Assembly (NCBI GenBank): GCA_964608595.1
Contig: CAZSOU010000025.1
Coordinates: 1 to 29,953 of the forward strand
Length of the DNA stretch: 29,953 bases
Origin: Oleiagrimonas sp964608595
Lineage (GTDB): Bacteria > Pseudomonadota > Gammaproteobacteria > Xanthomonadales > Rhodanobacteraceae
Direction: 5' to 3'
Shown here: positions 1-8,180 of the stretch, in pieces
How the letters are laid out: the number at the start of each line of letters is the position of its first letter
How positions within the stretch are numbered: the stretch's first letter is position 1
Notes under the pieces: model-generated
Told to the model about the DNA's origin: nothing
Database searches by the model: none
The model's input: the letters and a program-made list of their open reading frames with translations, nothing else
Position numbers and translations under genes: made by a program

Positions 1-306
1 ACCATCATCCCGTTCTGGCTGGTGATGGGCGACGTCATCGCCAACCGCGAGCTGGCCATTTTCGTGGTGCTGGCCTTTGCCGTGGCACAGATTTTCGTGC
101 ACGTCGTGTTCTTCCTGCATCTGGACATGCGCTCGGAAGGCGGCTGGAACATGATGGCGTTCGTGTTCAGCGCCGTGCTGGTGATCATCGTGCTGGGTGC
201 CTCCATCTGGGTGATGTACACCGAGAACAAGCTGATGATGTCGTCGTCGGTCATGGCCATGCCGGAGCAGACGACGCACCAGCCGGCGCCGTCGTCGAAC
301 CCGTAA
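1..306 (+). CDS. cyoD: Cytochrome bo3 ubiquinol oxidase subunit IV (CyoD), 5'-truncated
   Basis: The gene is cut by the window edge; 101 C-terminal residues are visible, reading from base 1 in frame. CyoD is the small accessory membrane subunit of the proton-pumping cytochrome bo3 quinol oxidase in the inner membrane. Two hydrophobic helices are visible, separated by the stretch HVVFFLHLDMRSEGGWNMM, which is very characteristic of CyoD, and a third helix must begin before the window. Normal CyoD is about 110 residues, so little is missing. The SURF1-family gene starts 4 bases after the stop, so the two are surely one transcript, presumably with cyoABC upstream. The polar, proline-rich C-terminal tail after the last helix is variable in the family. 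Confidence 0.93.
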   Translation, partial: TIIPFWLVMGDVIANRELAIFVVLAFAVAQIFVHVVFFLHLDMRSEGGWNMMAFVFSAVLVIIVLGASIWVMYTENKLMMSSSVMAMPEQTTHQPAPSSNP

Positions 307-310
307 GCCG

Positions 311-1081
311 ATGTCGCAGCATGCGCCGGCGCCTCGCTGGAGGGGCAAGTTCATCCTCTGGATGGTGCTGGCGGTGGTGTTTTTTGCCGGGTTCGTGTGG
401 CTGGGCACGTGGCAGGTCTATCGCTATCACCTGAAACTGCGCATCAGCCACGCCATGCAGACGCGCGTGCATGCCGCGCCGGTGCCTGCGCCGGGGCCGG
501 ACAAATGGGCGCGCATTGCCGACGGTGAACTCGGCTATCTGCACGTGCGCTTGCGGGGCCATTATCTGCCGGACGCGCGCACACTCGTGCATGGCGCCAG
601 CAAAGACGGCTACGGCTTCTGGGCCATGGTGCCGCTGAAGACCGATCGCGGCTTCATCGTCATGGTCAATCGCGGCTACATTCCGTCGGGACTGCCGAAA
701 AAACCGGCCTTCGCAAACGTCGAGCCGCCATCGGGCGAAGTGACGCTGACCGGGCTGCTGCGTTTCAGCGAAGTCGGCGGGGGCTTCATGCGCGACAACC
801 AGCCCGATGCCGGCAAATGGTATTCCCGCGATGTCGCCGCCATCGCCGCCGCGCACAAGTTGCCGGCCGAACAAGTCGCGCCGTATTTCGTCGATGCCGA
901 CGCCGCGTCGGGCGGCTCGCCCTGGCCCCGGGGCGGCCTGACCAAGGTGCACATCTACAACCACAGCTTTGGCTACGCCGTCACCTGGTACCTGCTGGCG
1001 CTCGGTACGCTGTTGTGCGCAGGCATCGTCATCCGTCATGAACGGCAATTCCGGCAATCGCGTCAGACTACGGAATCGTGA
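311..1081 (+). CDS. SURF1 family cytochrome oxidase assembly protein
   Basis: A 256-residue inner-membrane protein. SURF1/Shy1 proteins help assemble haem-copper terminal oxidases, possibly by handling haem. Seen here: an N-terminal transmembrane helix (about residues 14-32) running into the hallmark LGTWQVYR, a periplasmic domain with the family signature VNRGYIPSG near residue 120, and a second helix near the C-terminus (about residues 222-242). This two-helix, large-loop layout and the length are typical. It starts 4 bases after cyoD, and SURF1 genes commonly close cyo operons in proteobacteria, so its client is probably the bo3 oxidase encoded just upstream. No strong ribosome binding site is visible; translational coupling to cyoD is likely. 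Confidence 0.92.
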   Translation: MSQHAPAPRWRGKFILWMVLAVVFFAGFVWLGTWQVYRYHLKLRISHAMQTRVHAAPVPAPGPDKWARIADGELGYLHVRLRGHYLPDARTLVHGASKDGYGFWAMVPLKTDRGFIVMVNRGYIPSGLPKKPAFANVEPPSGEVTLTGLLRFSEVGGGFMRDNQPDAGKWYSRDVAAIAAAHKLPAEQVAPYFVDADAASGGSPWPRGGLTKVHIYNHSFGYAVTWYLLALGTLLCAGIVIRHERQFRQSRQTTES

Positions 1082-1095
1082 GCCGTCCATGCGAT

Positions 1096-1113
1096 AATTC
1101 GCCTTTGCGAATT
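1096..1113. promoter_or_regulatory. Short perfect inverted repeat upstream of metB
   Basis: The 7-base arms AATTCGC and GCGAATT enclose a 4-base loop in the 47-base gap between the SURF1 gene and metB. No T-run follows, so it is not a typical terminator. A GATAAT box at 1093-1098 overlaps it and could be a -10 element, but no good -35 box lies at the right distance. It could be an operator or a hairpin in the metB leader. The sequence shows only the symmetry. Confidence 0.3.
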
Positions 1114-1128
1114 GCGACAGATTGACCT

Positions 1129-2298
1129 ATGACTGACAGCCACAACGCTTCGGGGCAGGGCATCGGCACCCGTGCCATCCATGCCGGACAAACCCCCGAC
1201 CCGTCCACCGGCGCCATCATGACGCCGATCTACGCCACCTCCACCTACGTGCAGGAGAGCCCGGGCAAGCACAAGGGCTACGAGTACTCGCGCTCGCAGA
1301 ACCCCACGCGCATGGCCTGGGAGCGTTGCGTGGCCGATCTGGAGGGCGGCGTGGCCGGCTTCGCGTTCGGTTCCGGTCTGGCCGCGGCGTCCACCGTGTT
1401 GGACATGCTCGATTCGGGCAGCCACGTCATCGCCATGGACGACCTCTACGGCGGCACCTATCGTTTGTTCGAAAAAGTGCGCCGTCGCTCGGCCGGTCTC
1501 GACTTCAGCTTCGTCGACCTCAATGACGAGGACGCGCTGAAGGCCGCGCTGCGGCCCGAAACGCGCATGATCTGGGCCGAAACCCCGACCAACCCCATGC
1601 TGCGCCTGGTGGATCTGGAAAAAGTGGCCGCCTTCGCCAAGGCCAACAACCTGATCCTGATGGTCGACAACACGTTCTGCTCGCCGGTGGTGCAGCGCCC
1701 GCTGGAATTCGGCGCAGACCTGGTGCTGCACTCGGCCACCAAATACCTGAACGGCCATTCCGACATTGTCAGCGGCATTGTCGTCGCCGGCAACGACGAG
1801 CTGGCCGAGCAACTGGCGTTCCTGCAGAACTCGGTCGGCGCCATCGCCGGCCCGTTCGACAGTTTCCTCGCCCTGCGCGGTGTCAAAACGCTGCACCTGC
1901 GCATGCGCCAGCACTGCCAAAGCGCGCTGGAACTGGCGCAGTGGCTGCAACAGCACCCGGCCATCGAAAAGGTTTACTACCCGGGCCTGGAAAGCCACCC
2001 GCAGCACGCATTGGCGAAACGCCAGATGCACGGCTTCGGCGGCATCATCAGCATGGAAATCAAGGGCGGCCTGGAAAAATCCCGCACCTTCCTCGAAAAC
2101 TGCCACCTGTTCGCGCTGGCCGAATCCCTCGGCGGCGTGGAAAGCCTCATCGAGCATCCGGCCATCATGACCCACGCCTCCGTGCCCGCCGAAAACCGTG
2201 CGCGTCTGGGCATCAGCGACGGGCTGGTGCGCCTGTCCGTGGGTGTGGAAGACGTTGCCGATTTGAAGCAAGAGTTGGATCAGGCACTTGGAAGCTGA
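1129..2298 (+). CDS. metB: Cystathionine gamma-synthase / gamma-lyase family PLP enzyme (MetB)
   Basis: A 389-residue trans-sulfuration enzyme of the Cys/Met metabolism PLP family. Members make or cleave cystathionine in methionine and cysteine metabolism in the cytosol. The PLP-binding lysine is Lys205 in HSATKYLNGHSD; YEYSRSQNPTR (residues 51-61) and the ETPTNP motif (151-156) are also typical. Sequence alone does not separate gamma-synthase from gamma- or beta-lyase. In Xanthomonas this gene, named metB or cystathionine gamma-lyase, marks one border of the LPS locus, and the same arrangement is seen here: an O-antigen ABC exporter follows at once. No strong Shine-Dalgarno sequence precedes the ATG. 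GC content is high (67% in 1381-1440), as in the other core genes. Confidence 0.93.
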   Translation: MTDSHNASGQGIGTRAIHAGQTPDPSTGAIMTPIYATSTYVQESPGKHKGYEYSRSQNPTRMAWERCVADLEGGVAGFAFGSGLAAASTVLDMLDSGSHVIAMDDLYGGTYRLFEKVRRRSAGLDFSFVDLNDEDALKAALRPETRMIWAETPTNPMLRLVDLEKVAAFAKANNLILMVDNTFCSPVVQRPLEFGADLVLHSATKYLNGHSDIVSGIVVAGNDELAEQLAFLQNSVGAIAGPFDSFLALRGVKTLHLRMRQHCQSALELAQWLQQHPAIEKVYYPGLESHPQHALAKRQMHGFGGIISMEIKGGLEKSRTFLENCHLFALAESLGGVESLIEHPAIMTHASVPAENRARLGISDGLVRLSVGVEDVADLKQELDQALGS

Positions 2299-2356
2299 CA
2301 CCAAAACGCGGGACCAAGAAGACGGTTCGGCATCCGATACCCGGACTGCCTCCGCC

Positions 2357-3187
2357 ATGGGACAGAAGGACACCGGCCTTTGGCAGACCAGCCACGTGCG
2401 CCAGTTGTTCAAGGACCTGGCCGGCAGCATGCGCAACCCGGAATTCTGGGCTTTGTCGGCATGGCTGGACATCGTGGTCACCTATCGTCGTTCCCGGCTG
2501 GGAGCGGTGTGGCTTCTCATCCCCTCGGCCGTCTACATCTGGGTTGTCGGTCCGTTGTTCGGTGTCCTGTGGGGCGCCGGGATCAGCAAGTTCGTCGCCC
2601 ACCTGGCGCTCGGGTGGACGGCGTTCACGTTGATGAGCACGACAATCACGCAGTGCACGCGGGTCCTTTACGGCTCGCGTTCGTTCATCATGGACGGGCG
2701 CATGCGCCTGACCGACTTCGTGTTGCGCTGCATGGCCAAAGCCGTCTTCCATTTTCTGATGGCGATCCCGATGGTGATCATCGCCTTGGTGGTCTATCCC
2801 GAAGCGTTGTCGCCCTTGGGCGCGCTGGCCGGTCTGGGTGGCTTGGTGCTGGTGCTCGCAGATACGTTCCTGGTCGGCATGATTTTCGCCCTGATCGGCG
2901 CGCGCTTTCCCGACATCCATGAATTGGTCGGCAACATATTGCGGGTCATCTACTTTTTGACGCCAATCCTCTGGTATCCCTCGCAAATGCCGGAGGGCAG
3001 CATGCGCGGCACGGCGGCTCGGGCAAATCCGTTCTTCCATCTGATCGAGGTCTTCCGGGCGCCCATACTGGGCGAGCCGATCAGCATGTTCTCGTGGTAT
3101 TACGTGGGCGCGTTGACCGTGGTGCTGACGGCCCTGGCCGCGTTCGTGTACCGGCGCTACGCCCGCGTGGTCCCGGTTTGGTTGTGA
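2357..3187 (+). CDS. wzm: O-antigen/polysaccharide ABC transporter permease (Wzm-like)
   Basis: A 276-residue ABC-2 type inner-membrane permease that would move a finished, lipid-linked polymer across the membrane with the ATPase encoded next. It has about six hydrophobic segments, an amphipathic N-terminus with PEFWALSAWLDIVVTYRRSR typical of Wzm/KpsM-like proteins, and the family pattern LTPILWYPSQMP before the last helices. Start choice is uncertain: a TTG at 2288 would add 23 hydrophilic residues and overlap metB by 11 bases, while the ATG at 2357 gives the usual length; neither has a clear Shine-Dalgarno sequence. The gene lies directly behind metB, as in Xanthomonas LPS loci, and may share its transcript. 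The ATPase gene starts 7 bases after the stop. Confidence 0.88.
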   Translation: MGQKDTGLWQTSHVRQLFKDLAGSMRNPEFWALSAWLDIVVTYRRSRLGAVWLLIPSAVYIWVVGPLFGVLWGAGISKFVAHLALGWTAFTLMSTTITQCTRVLYGSRSFIMDGRMRLTDFVLRCMAKAVFHFLMAIPMVIIALVVYPEALSPLGALAGLGGLVLVLADTFLVGMIFALIGARFPDIHELVGNILRVIYFLTPILWYPSQMPEGSMRGTAARANPFFHLIEVFRAPILGEPISMFSWYYVGALTVVLTALAAFVYRRYARVVPVWL

Positions 3188-3194
3188 GGTAGGT

Positions 3195-4346
3195 ATGGAA
3201 GTCAAGATCAAGGCCGAGCACCTGTCGCTGACCGTACCCACCTATCTGCAGCGCGATCGGACGGCCAGTCACTGGGGATCGGTATTTCTCGGCGCGATGT
3301 TCGACCCGCCACGTCGTCGGGCGCTGACTCTGCTCGATGATTTCAATTTCACCATTCGCGAAGGCGAACGGATGGCGTTGCTGGGCCAGAACGGGGCCGG
3401 CAAATCCACCTTGCTCAAGGTGCTCAACGGCGCCTATGCCCCGACTTCCGGAAATCTGACGATCAACGGCCGCATCCAGGCCCTGATCAACATGAACCTG
3501 GGGTTCCACAATCAGGCCACGGTACGCGAGAACATCTTTCTGCGTGGCACGGCGATGGGGCTGTCCACGGCCTATATTCGCCGGCATGTCGATGACATCC
3601 TCGCCTTTGCGGACATTCCGGAAAAGATCAATCAGCGCCTTTACACTTTGTCCGCGGGGCAGCGCATGCGTCTGGGTTTGGCCATCTCCACGTCCATTCA
3701 GCAGGACATCCTGTTGCTGGACGAGTGGATCGGTACAGGCGATGCCAATTTCAAGATCAAGGCCAAGGAGCGCTTGATGGGGCGCGTGGATGGCAGCAAG
3801 ATCGTGGTCCTGGCCAGTCACCAGGCCGGCTTGTTGCGTGATATCTGCAACCGGGGCATGGTCATCGACAATGGCCGCCTGTTGTACGTGGGGGATATCG
3901 AGCCGGCCATCGAGTTCTACCAGAATGTGCTGGCGTTGCAGTGGGCAACGGGGTCGACGAAGGATCTGGATTTTTCCGACGACAAGCCGAAGATCTACGG
4001 CTACGTGGACGATGTCGAACTCGAGGGTTCGGGAAAAGTGCGTCTCAAGGGCTGGATGACCAGTACCGGCGATGCGCTGCCTGATGCCGTGGTGCTGAAG
4101 ATCCATGGCGAGACCCATGCCATGCAGGCTATTCGTCGCAACAAGCGTGCCGACGTGGCCAAGCATTTTGCCGTCAAGGATCTGCAATGCGGCTTCCATG
4201 CCCGGTTTGCGGTCCCGGGCGTGGAGAAGCTGACGGACCTGCAGGGAATGGAGATCCTGGGCGGGATTTCCGGCCAGCCAATGGAGGCCGTCTTGCGACA
4301 ATCGGACCGCATCAATATCGTGATCCGTACGGGGCGGGAGGACTGA
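3195..4346 (+). CDS. wzt: O-antigen/polysaccharide ABC transporter ATPase with C-terminal beta-rich domain (Wzt-like)
   Basis: A 383-residue cytoplasmic ATPase partner of the permease just upstream. Seen: Walker A GQNGAGKST (64-72), signature LSAGQ (152-156), Walker B DILLLDE (171-177) and switch His209. After the nucleotide-binding domain (about 1-245) comes an extra domain of about 115 residues (265-378) beginning GYVDDVELEGSGKVRLKGW, a pattern resembling beta-sandwich modules seen in bacterial glycosyltransferases. Wzt proteins of some O-antigen systems use a C-terminal domain to recognise the capped end of their glycan; a similar gatekeeping role for a polyol-phosphate polymer is inferred. 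GAGGTAGGT just before the ATG is a good ribosome binding site and supports this start. Confidence 0.9.
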   Translation: MEVKIKAEHLSLTVPTYLQRDRTASHWGSVFLGAMFDPPRRRALTLLDDFNFTIREGERMALLGQNGAGKSTLLKVLNGAYAPTSGNLTINGRIQALINMNLGFHNQATVRENIFLRGTAMGLSTAYIRRHVDDILAFADIPEKINQRLYTLSAGQRMRLGLAISTSIQQDILLLDEWIGTGDANFKIKAKERLMGRVDGSKIVVLASHQAGLLRDICNRGMVIDNGRLLYVGDIEPAIEFYQNVLALQWATGSTKDLDFSDDKPKIYGYVDDVELEGSGKVRLKGWMTSTGDALPDAVVLKIHGETHAMQAIRRNKRADVAKHFAVKDLQCGFHARFAVPGVEKLTDLQGMEILGGISGQPMEAVLRQSDRINIVIRTGRED

Positions 4347-4444
4347 GTGAACGCGGGGTGTGCTCGAGCCATCGCCACGGGGGGTTGCTGCCAGCCTTGC
4401 AGGCAGCACGATGCGGCATGCCGGACGTCTGCCGGGCCAATGGC

Positions 4445-7400
4445 ATGAGCGAGGAGAAGTCCCGGCCTGTTGATGTTGTCGATCGCCCGGAAGCAGTTGC
4501 CTCCGACACGCGTGTCGGAGGGGTAACCGCGTCGGTCTGGAAGGTGCAGGCGCATCCGGGAGGCGCGTGGACCGAATGGTCTTTTGTTGCAGGAGACTCG
4601 ATCGGCGCCGGCGAGGATGCCGACGGAGACTTCTGGATACTGCAGGGCCCGGGCGAAAACGACGTTGATTCCCGCTTCCACGCATCCCGTGATGCACTGG
4701 AGCCGGGATGGTACGAGCTGACCGGCCACATCGATTGCATCGCGGGCGAGATCGCCTTGCCCGCGCTTTTCCATGGCTTGAACGAGGAACGGCAGTTTCT
4801 TCTGCCCGTACCTGACGCGCAGGGTGCCATCAGGGCGATGTTGCTGTTCCTTGACCCCGTCTCCCATTTCGGCTTTGCCGCCAGTGTCGAGTCTGCCCGG
4901 TTTCGCTTGCGCGATTTCCGATTGCGACGCCTGTCGAAGGGGGCGGCATTGCGGCACATGCTTGGTGGCGGGCTGGAAAAGCACGCGACCGGCCGTTTTC
5001 GGCGGCTTGTCCGGTTCGCCGCGCATGCGAGCCGGGTCGGTCCGTCGCAGGCGGCCAGTGCTTTGTATCGCGGCTATGTGAAGCGTGTCCGGGAACAGGC
5101 TCTGGCGGGATACAAGGCCAGGGCGTCCGACATCGCAAGCGAGGAGATACCAGAGGAAAAAGGCGGGCAGATCCTTGCCGACGATGTGCTGACGCCGTAC
5201 GTGCACCGCGTCGCGCATGTCAACGACACCGTCGACCTGGCGTCCAGCGCTCGCCTGCTGGAGCACGAGGTCGAGTTGCTTGCCGAGAGCGGACTTTTCG
5301 ATCCGGGCTACTACCTGGGCAACAATCCGGATGTTGCCCGAGCCGGTTTCGAACCCTTGCTGCACTATTGTCAGCACGGCTGGCGCAGCCTGCGCAATCC
5401 TGCCCCGGGTTTCGACGTGTGGTGGTACTGGGCCAACCATCTCGAGCCGGCTCGGGCACTCATCAATCCACTGGTCCATTATGCCTTGCGTGGACGCGAG
5501 CTGGGCTTGAGCACCCGGCCCCCGGCTGTACCGCGCTTCGACAAGGGGCATGCATTTGCACAAGGGAAGTCGATTCGACGGATTTGCCTGTTTGCGGGCT
5601 ATGACCCGGACGGCATCGTGGATGACTGCGTCGTCGATTACGTGCGCGAGCTGGCCCGTCATGCCGATGTCTATTACCTGTCCGATGGGGACATGCGGCC
5701 CGGCGAGCTGGACAAGCTTGCCGGTGTGACCAGGGGCGCCTGGGCCGTCCGGCACGGGGCGTACGACTTCGGTTCCTATGCGATGCTTGCCCGGGACTTG
5801 GTGGGTTGGGAAGTCATCGAAACATGCGATGAACTGATCTTTGCCAACGACAGCGGTTATTTGCTGCGCCCGCTTGACGAGGTATTTGCGCGAATGGACG
5901 CAAAGCCGTGCGACTGGTGGGGCTTGCAGGCCACCAAAGGCGTTTCGGCCACGCGGAACAAACCGGCCAATCAGTTCAGGCAGCCGATCCCGATGCAGGA
6001 GGTCGTGGACCGAAAGCTTGCCGAGTACGAGGAGGAATATTTCTACGATTTCCACGTCGGCTCGTATTTCCTGGCCTTCCGTGCGCCAGTCATCAGTGAT
6101 GCGGGGTTCCGCAAGCTCATCGATGGAGTGATTCAGCAAGGGCGCAAGCTCAACATCGTGCGCAAGTACGAGATCGGCATCACGCGCCATCTGATCGGCT
6201 ACGGCCACGTCTTCGAAACCTACATCGACAGTTTGTATCCGTTTCACCCGGTCTACAGCGAGTCGGCCTTCGAGCTTGTCAAGCAGGGATTTCCGCTGTT
6301 CAAGCGCTATTTCCTTGCCCACAACCTGTACAGCGTTCCGGGGTTGCTCGACTGGAAGGAGCGCTTGCAGCAGGCAGTGCCGGAGGCGCCGGTGGAAAAG
6401 ATGGAACGGAACCTGGAACGGGTTTCGGATTATCGACGCCTGTATCACAACCTGCGCATCGGTAAAGATTGGCGAGGACGACCGCGGGTTGTCAGCAAAC
6501 CACTGGATAACGCCGCCTTTGCCAAGGCCGATGCTGCATGCGAGAAGCATGATGACTGGTGGGCTTTTCCGACCTGCGCCTTCACCGATACCTTCTCCGG
6601 CAACGAGCGGGCCATTTTCGAGGTCGTCAAGCACGATGCATCCATCAAGAAGATCGTGCTGGTGCGCAGGCGGCATGTCCTCGTGGATGGCGAGAACGTC
6701 GTCGTGGTACCGCTGGAAAGCCGGGAAGGCCAGTATTATCTGATGCGCGCGCGGCAGATGTTCATCAAGCACAGCCCCACGCGCAATCTCGTGTATCCCG
6801 TGTCGCCTTCACTGCACAACGTGATCAATGTCTGGCACGGCATTCCGCTCAAGCGCATAGGCCATGCCTCGCTGGACATGCAAGACAAGCTCGAGGCCCT
6901 CGGTCAGGAACATGCCAAGTGCCGGGCCGTGATCAGTTCGTCGAAAGTCGACACCATGGCCATGGCGTGTGCCTTCTACCCGCTTTCCTACAATGACGTG
7001 TGGAAGACCGGATTGCCGCGCAACGATTTCATCCTGCGAGATGAAGACGCCTTGCCGGCAGATTTCGGCGAGCAGTTGAGCCTGCTGCGCGACATGCTGC
7101 AAGGCCAGCAACTGGTGCTGTTCGTGCCCACCTTCAAGCATGCTCAGGCGAACGGTTACTATCACTTCTCCGATGCCGAGCTCGATCGTCTCGCCGGCTG
7201 GCTGGGCAAGCACAATGCCGTGCTTGGCGTACGCGAGCACATGGCGGACAAGGCACACACCTATTTTTCGATGCTCGCCGGGATCGGCGCGATCGACCTG
7301 GGCAACCGCTGGTTCCCGAATGTGGAGGTCCTGTATCGCGAGGCGGCGCTTCTGATCACGGACTATTCCAGCAGCTTCATCGACTTCATGCTGACCGGCA

Positions 7401-7681
7401 AGCCCATGCTGAGCTTCGCCTACGACTACGACAACTACGTCAATGAGGAACGGGGGCTGTTCTATGATCTGGACCAGGTCTTCCCGGGGGCGGTATGCAG
7501 GAATTTCGAGCAACTGGCGGAAGCCATGGAATCTGTTCCCATGGACGGCGGGGCGCGCCCGGGGCGCGAGTATTTGTGGAAACGTGAATTGTTTTTCGAT
7601 TATCTGGACGACGGCAATGCCGATCGTGTCGTAAGTCGCGTCAAGGCACTGGGCGTGGGGGCGGATGAAGATCGGGAGTGA
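4445..7681 (+). CDS. Multidomain RgpF-like + CDP-glycerol/ribitol glycerophosphotransferase (TagF-like) protein
   Basis: A protein of about 1078 residues. From the N-terminus: an unassigned beta-rich region (about 25-165); two copies of a motif of the form FDxxYYLxxNPDVA...PLxHYxxxG (about 284-355); an RgpF/rhamnan-synthesis-F-type domain (about 377-640, with GAYDFGSYAMLARDL and CDELIFANDSGYLL); and a TagB/TagF-type domain (about 705-1060). The last carries NVWHGIPLK (His798), VPTFKH and TDYSSSFIDFMLTGKP (972-987), matching the conserved active-site segments of enzymes that transfer polyol phosphate from CDP-glycerol or CDP-ribitol. It probably acts in the cytoplasm at the membrane, building the polymer exported by the upstream ABC system. 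The start is uncertain: ATG 4418 is also in frame and neither has a clear ribosome site. tagD begins 3 bases after the stop. Confidence 0.85.
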   Translation: MSEEKSRPVDVVDRPEAVASDTRVGGVTASVWKVQAHPGGAWTEWSFVAGDSIGAGEDADGDFWILQGPGENDVDSRFHASRDALEPGWYELTGHIDCIAGEIALPALFHGLNEERQFLLPVPDAQGAIRAMLLFLDPVSHFGFAASVESARFRLRDFRLRRLSKGAALRHMLGGGLEKHATGRFRRLVRFAAHASRVGPSQAASALYRGYVKRVREQALAGYKARASDIASEEIPEEKGGQILADDVLTPYVHRVAHVNDTVDLASSARLLEHEVELLAESGLFDPGYYLGNNPDVARAGFEPLLHYCQHGWRSLRNPAPGFDVWWYWANHLEPARALINPLVHYALRGRELGLSTRPPAVPRFDKGHAFAQGKSIRRICLFAGYDPDGIVDDCVVDYVRELARHADVYYLSDGDMRPGELDKLAGVTRGAWAVRHGAYDFGSYAMLARDLVGWEVIETCDELIFANDSGYLLRPLDEVFARMDAKPCDWWGLQATKGVSATRNKPANQFRQPIPMQEVVDRKLAEYEEEYFYDFHVGSYFLAFRAPVISDAGFRKLIDGVIQQGRKLNIVRKYEIGITRHLIGYGHVFETYIDSLYPFHPVYSESAFELVKQGFPLFKRYFLAHNLYSVPGLLDWKERLQQAVPEAPVEKMERNLERVSDYRRLYHNLRIGKDWRGRPRVVSKPLDNAAFAKADAACEKHDDWWAFPTCAFTDTFSGNERAIFEVVKHDASIKKIVLVRRRHVLVDGENVVVVPLESREGQYYLMRARQMFIKHSPTRNLVYPVSPSLHNVINVWHGIPLKRIGHASLDMQDKLEALGQEHAKCRAVISSSKVDTMAMACAFYPLSYNDVWKTGLPRNDFILRDEDALPADFGEQLSLLRDMLQGQQLVLFVPTFKHAQANGYYHFSDAELDRLAGWLGKHNAVLGVREHMADKAHTYFSMLAGIGAIDLGNRWFPNVEVLYREAALLITDYSSSFIDFMLTGKPMLSFAYDYDNYVNEERGLFYDLDQVFPGAVCRNFEQLAEAMESVPMDGGARPGREYLWKRELFFDYLDDGNADRVVSRVKALGVGADEDRE

Positions 7682-7684
7682 ATC

Positions 7685-8092
7685 ATGAGAACCGTACTTA
7701 CATACGGGACATTTGACGTATTGCACGTGGGGCACATCAACCTGCTACGGCGTGCACGTGCACTGGGTGATCGCTTGATCGTCGGTCTTTCCACGGACGA
7801 GTTCAACCAGGGGAAACACAAGACAGCGTTGCTTGATTATGCAAATCGCAAAGCAGTTTTGGAAGCCATTCGTTATGTCGACCTTGTTATACCGGAAATT
7901 GACTGGGATCAGAAGGAAAAAGACATACATACGTATTCCGTAAATGTCTTCGTAATGGGTAATGATTGGTCTGGAAAATTTGATTATCTTGGAGATATTT
8001 GCGAAGTACTCTATCTTGAGCGAACCGAGGCCATATCCAGCACGCAAGTGAGAAATAGCATTGGCTCATTGGGGATTGATCACCAATCATAA
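7685..8092 (+). CDS. tagD: Glycerol-3-phosphate cytidylyltransferase (TagD/GCT)
   Basis: A 135-residue cytosolic enzyme that makes CDP-glycerol from CTP and sn-glycerol 3-phosphate. It has the full nucleotidylyltransferase signature GTFDVLHVGH (residues 8-17), then VFVMGNDWSGKFD and the RTEAISSTQVR segment, close to the RTEGIST motif of TagD. Length matches TagD (about 130). GGGAG lies 6 bases before the ATG, which is 3 bases after the previous stop. CDP-glycerol is the donor expected for the TagF-like proteins on either side, so function and context agree. The second half is markedly AT-rich for this genome (35% GC in 7921-7980 against 67% in metB), suggesting acquisition from another lineage. 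Confidence 0.95.
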   Translation: MRTVLTYGTFDVLHVGHINLLRRARALGDRLIVGLSTDEFNQGKHKTALLDYANRKAVLEAIRYVDLVIPEIDWDQKEKDIHTYSVNVFVMGNDWSGKFDYLGDICEVLYLERTEAISSTQVRNSIGSLGIDHQS

Positions 8093-8180
8093 ATTACAGG
8101 CTGTTTAATTTTCGAAGATCATGCCACTTGATACCTTGGTTTTTCGTTCTTCAAGGTTGAATCTAAAGAGAATCAGGAAA

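Noticed and set aside
4187..4444. Upstream extension of the RgpF/TagF-like protein by 86 residues
   Set aside because: It would overlap the Wzt-like gene by 160 bases; that part of the frame is antisense-like filler without conserved features.
4001..6772. Long minus-strand open frame (923 codons) opposite the Wzt-like and RgpF/TagF genes
   Set aside because: Both plus-strand genes have conserved motifs throughout; no motif is seen on the minus strand.
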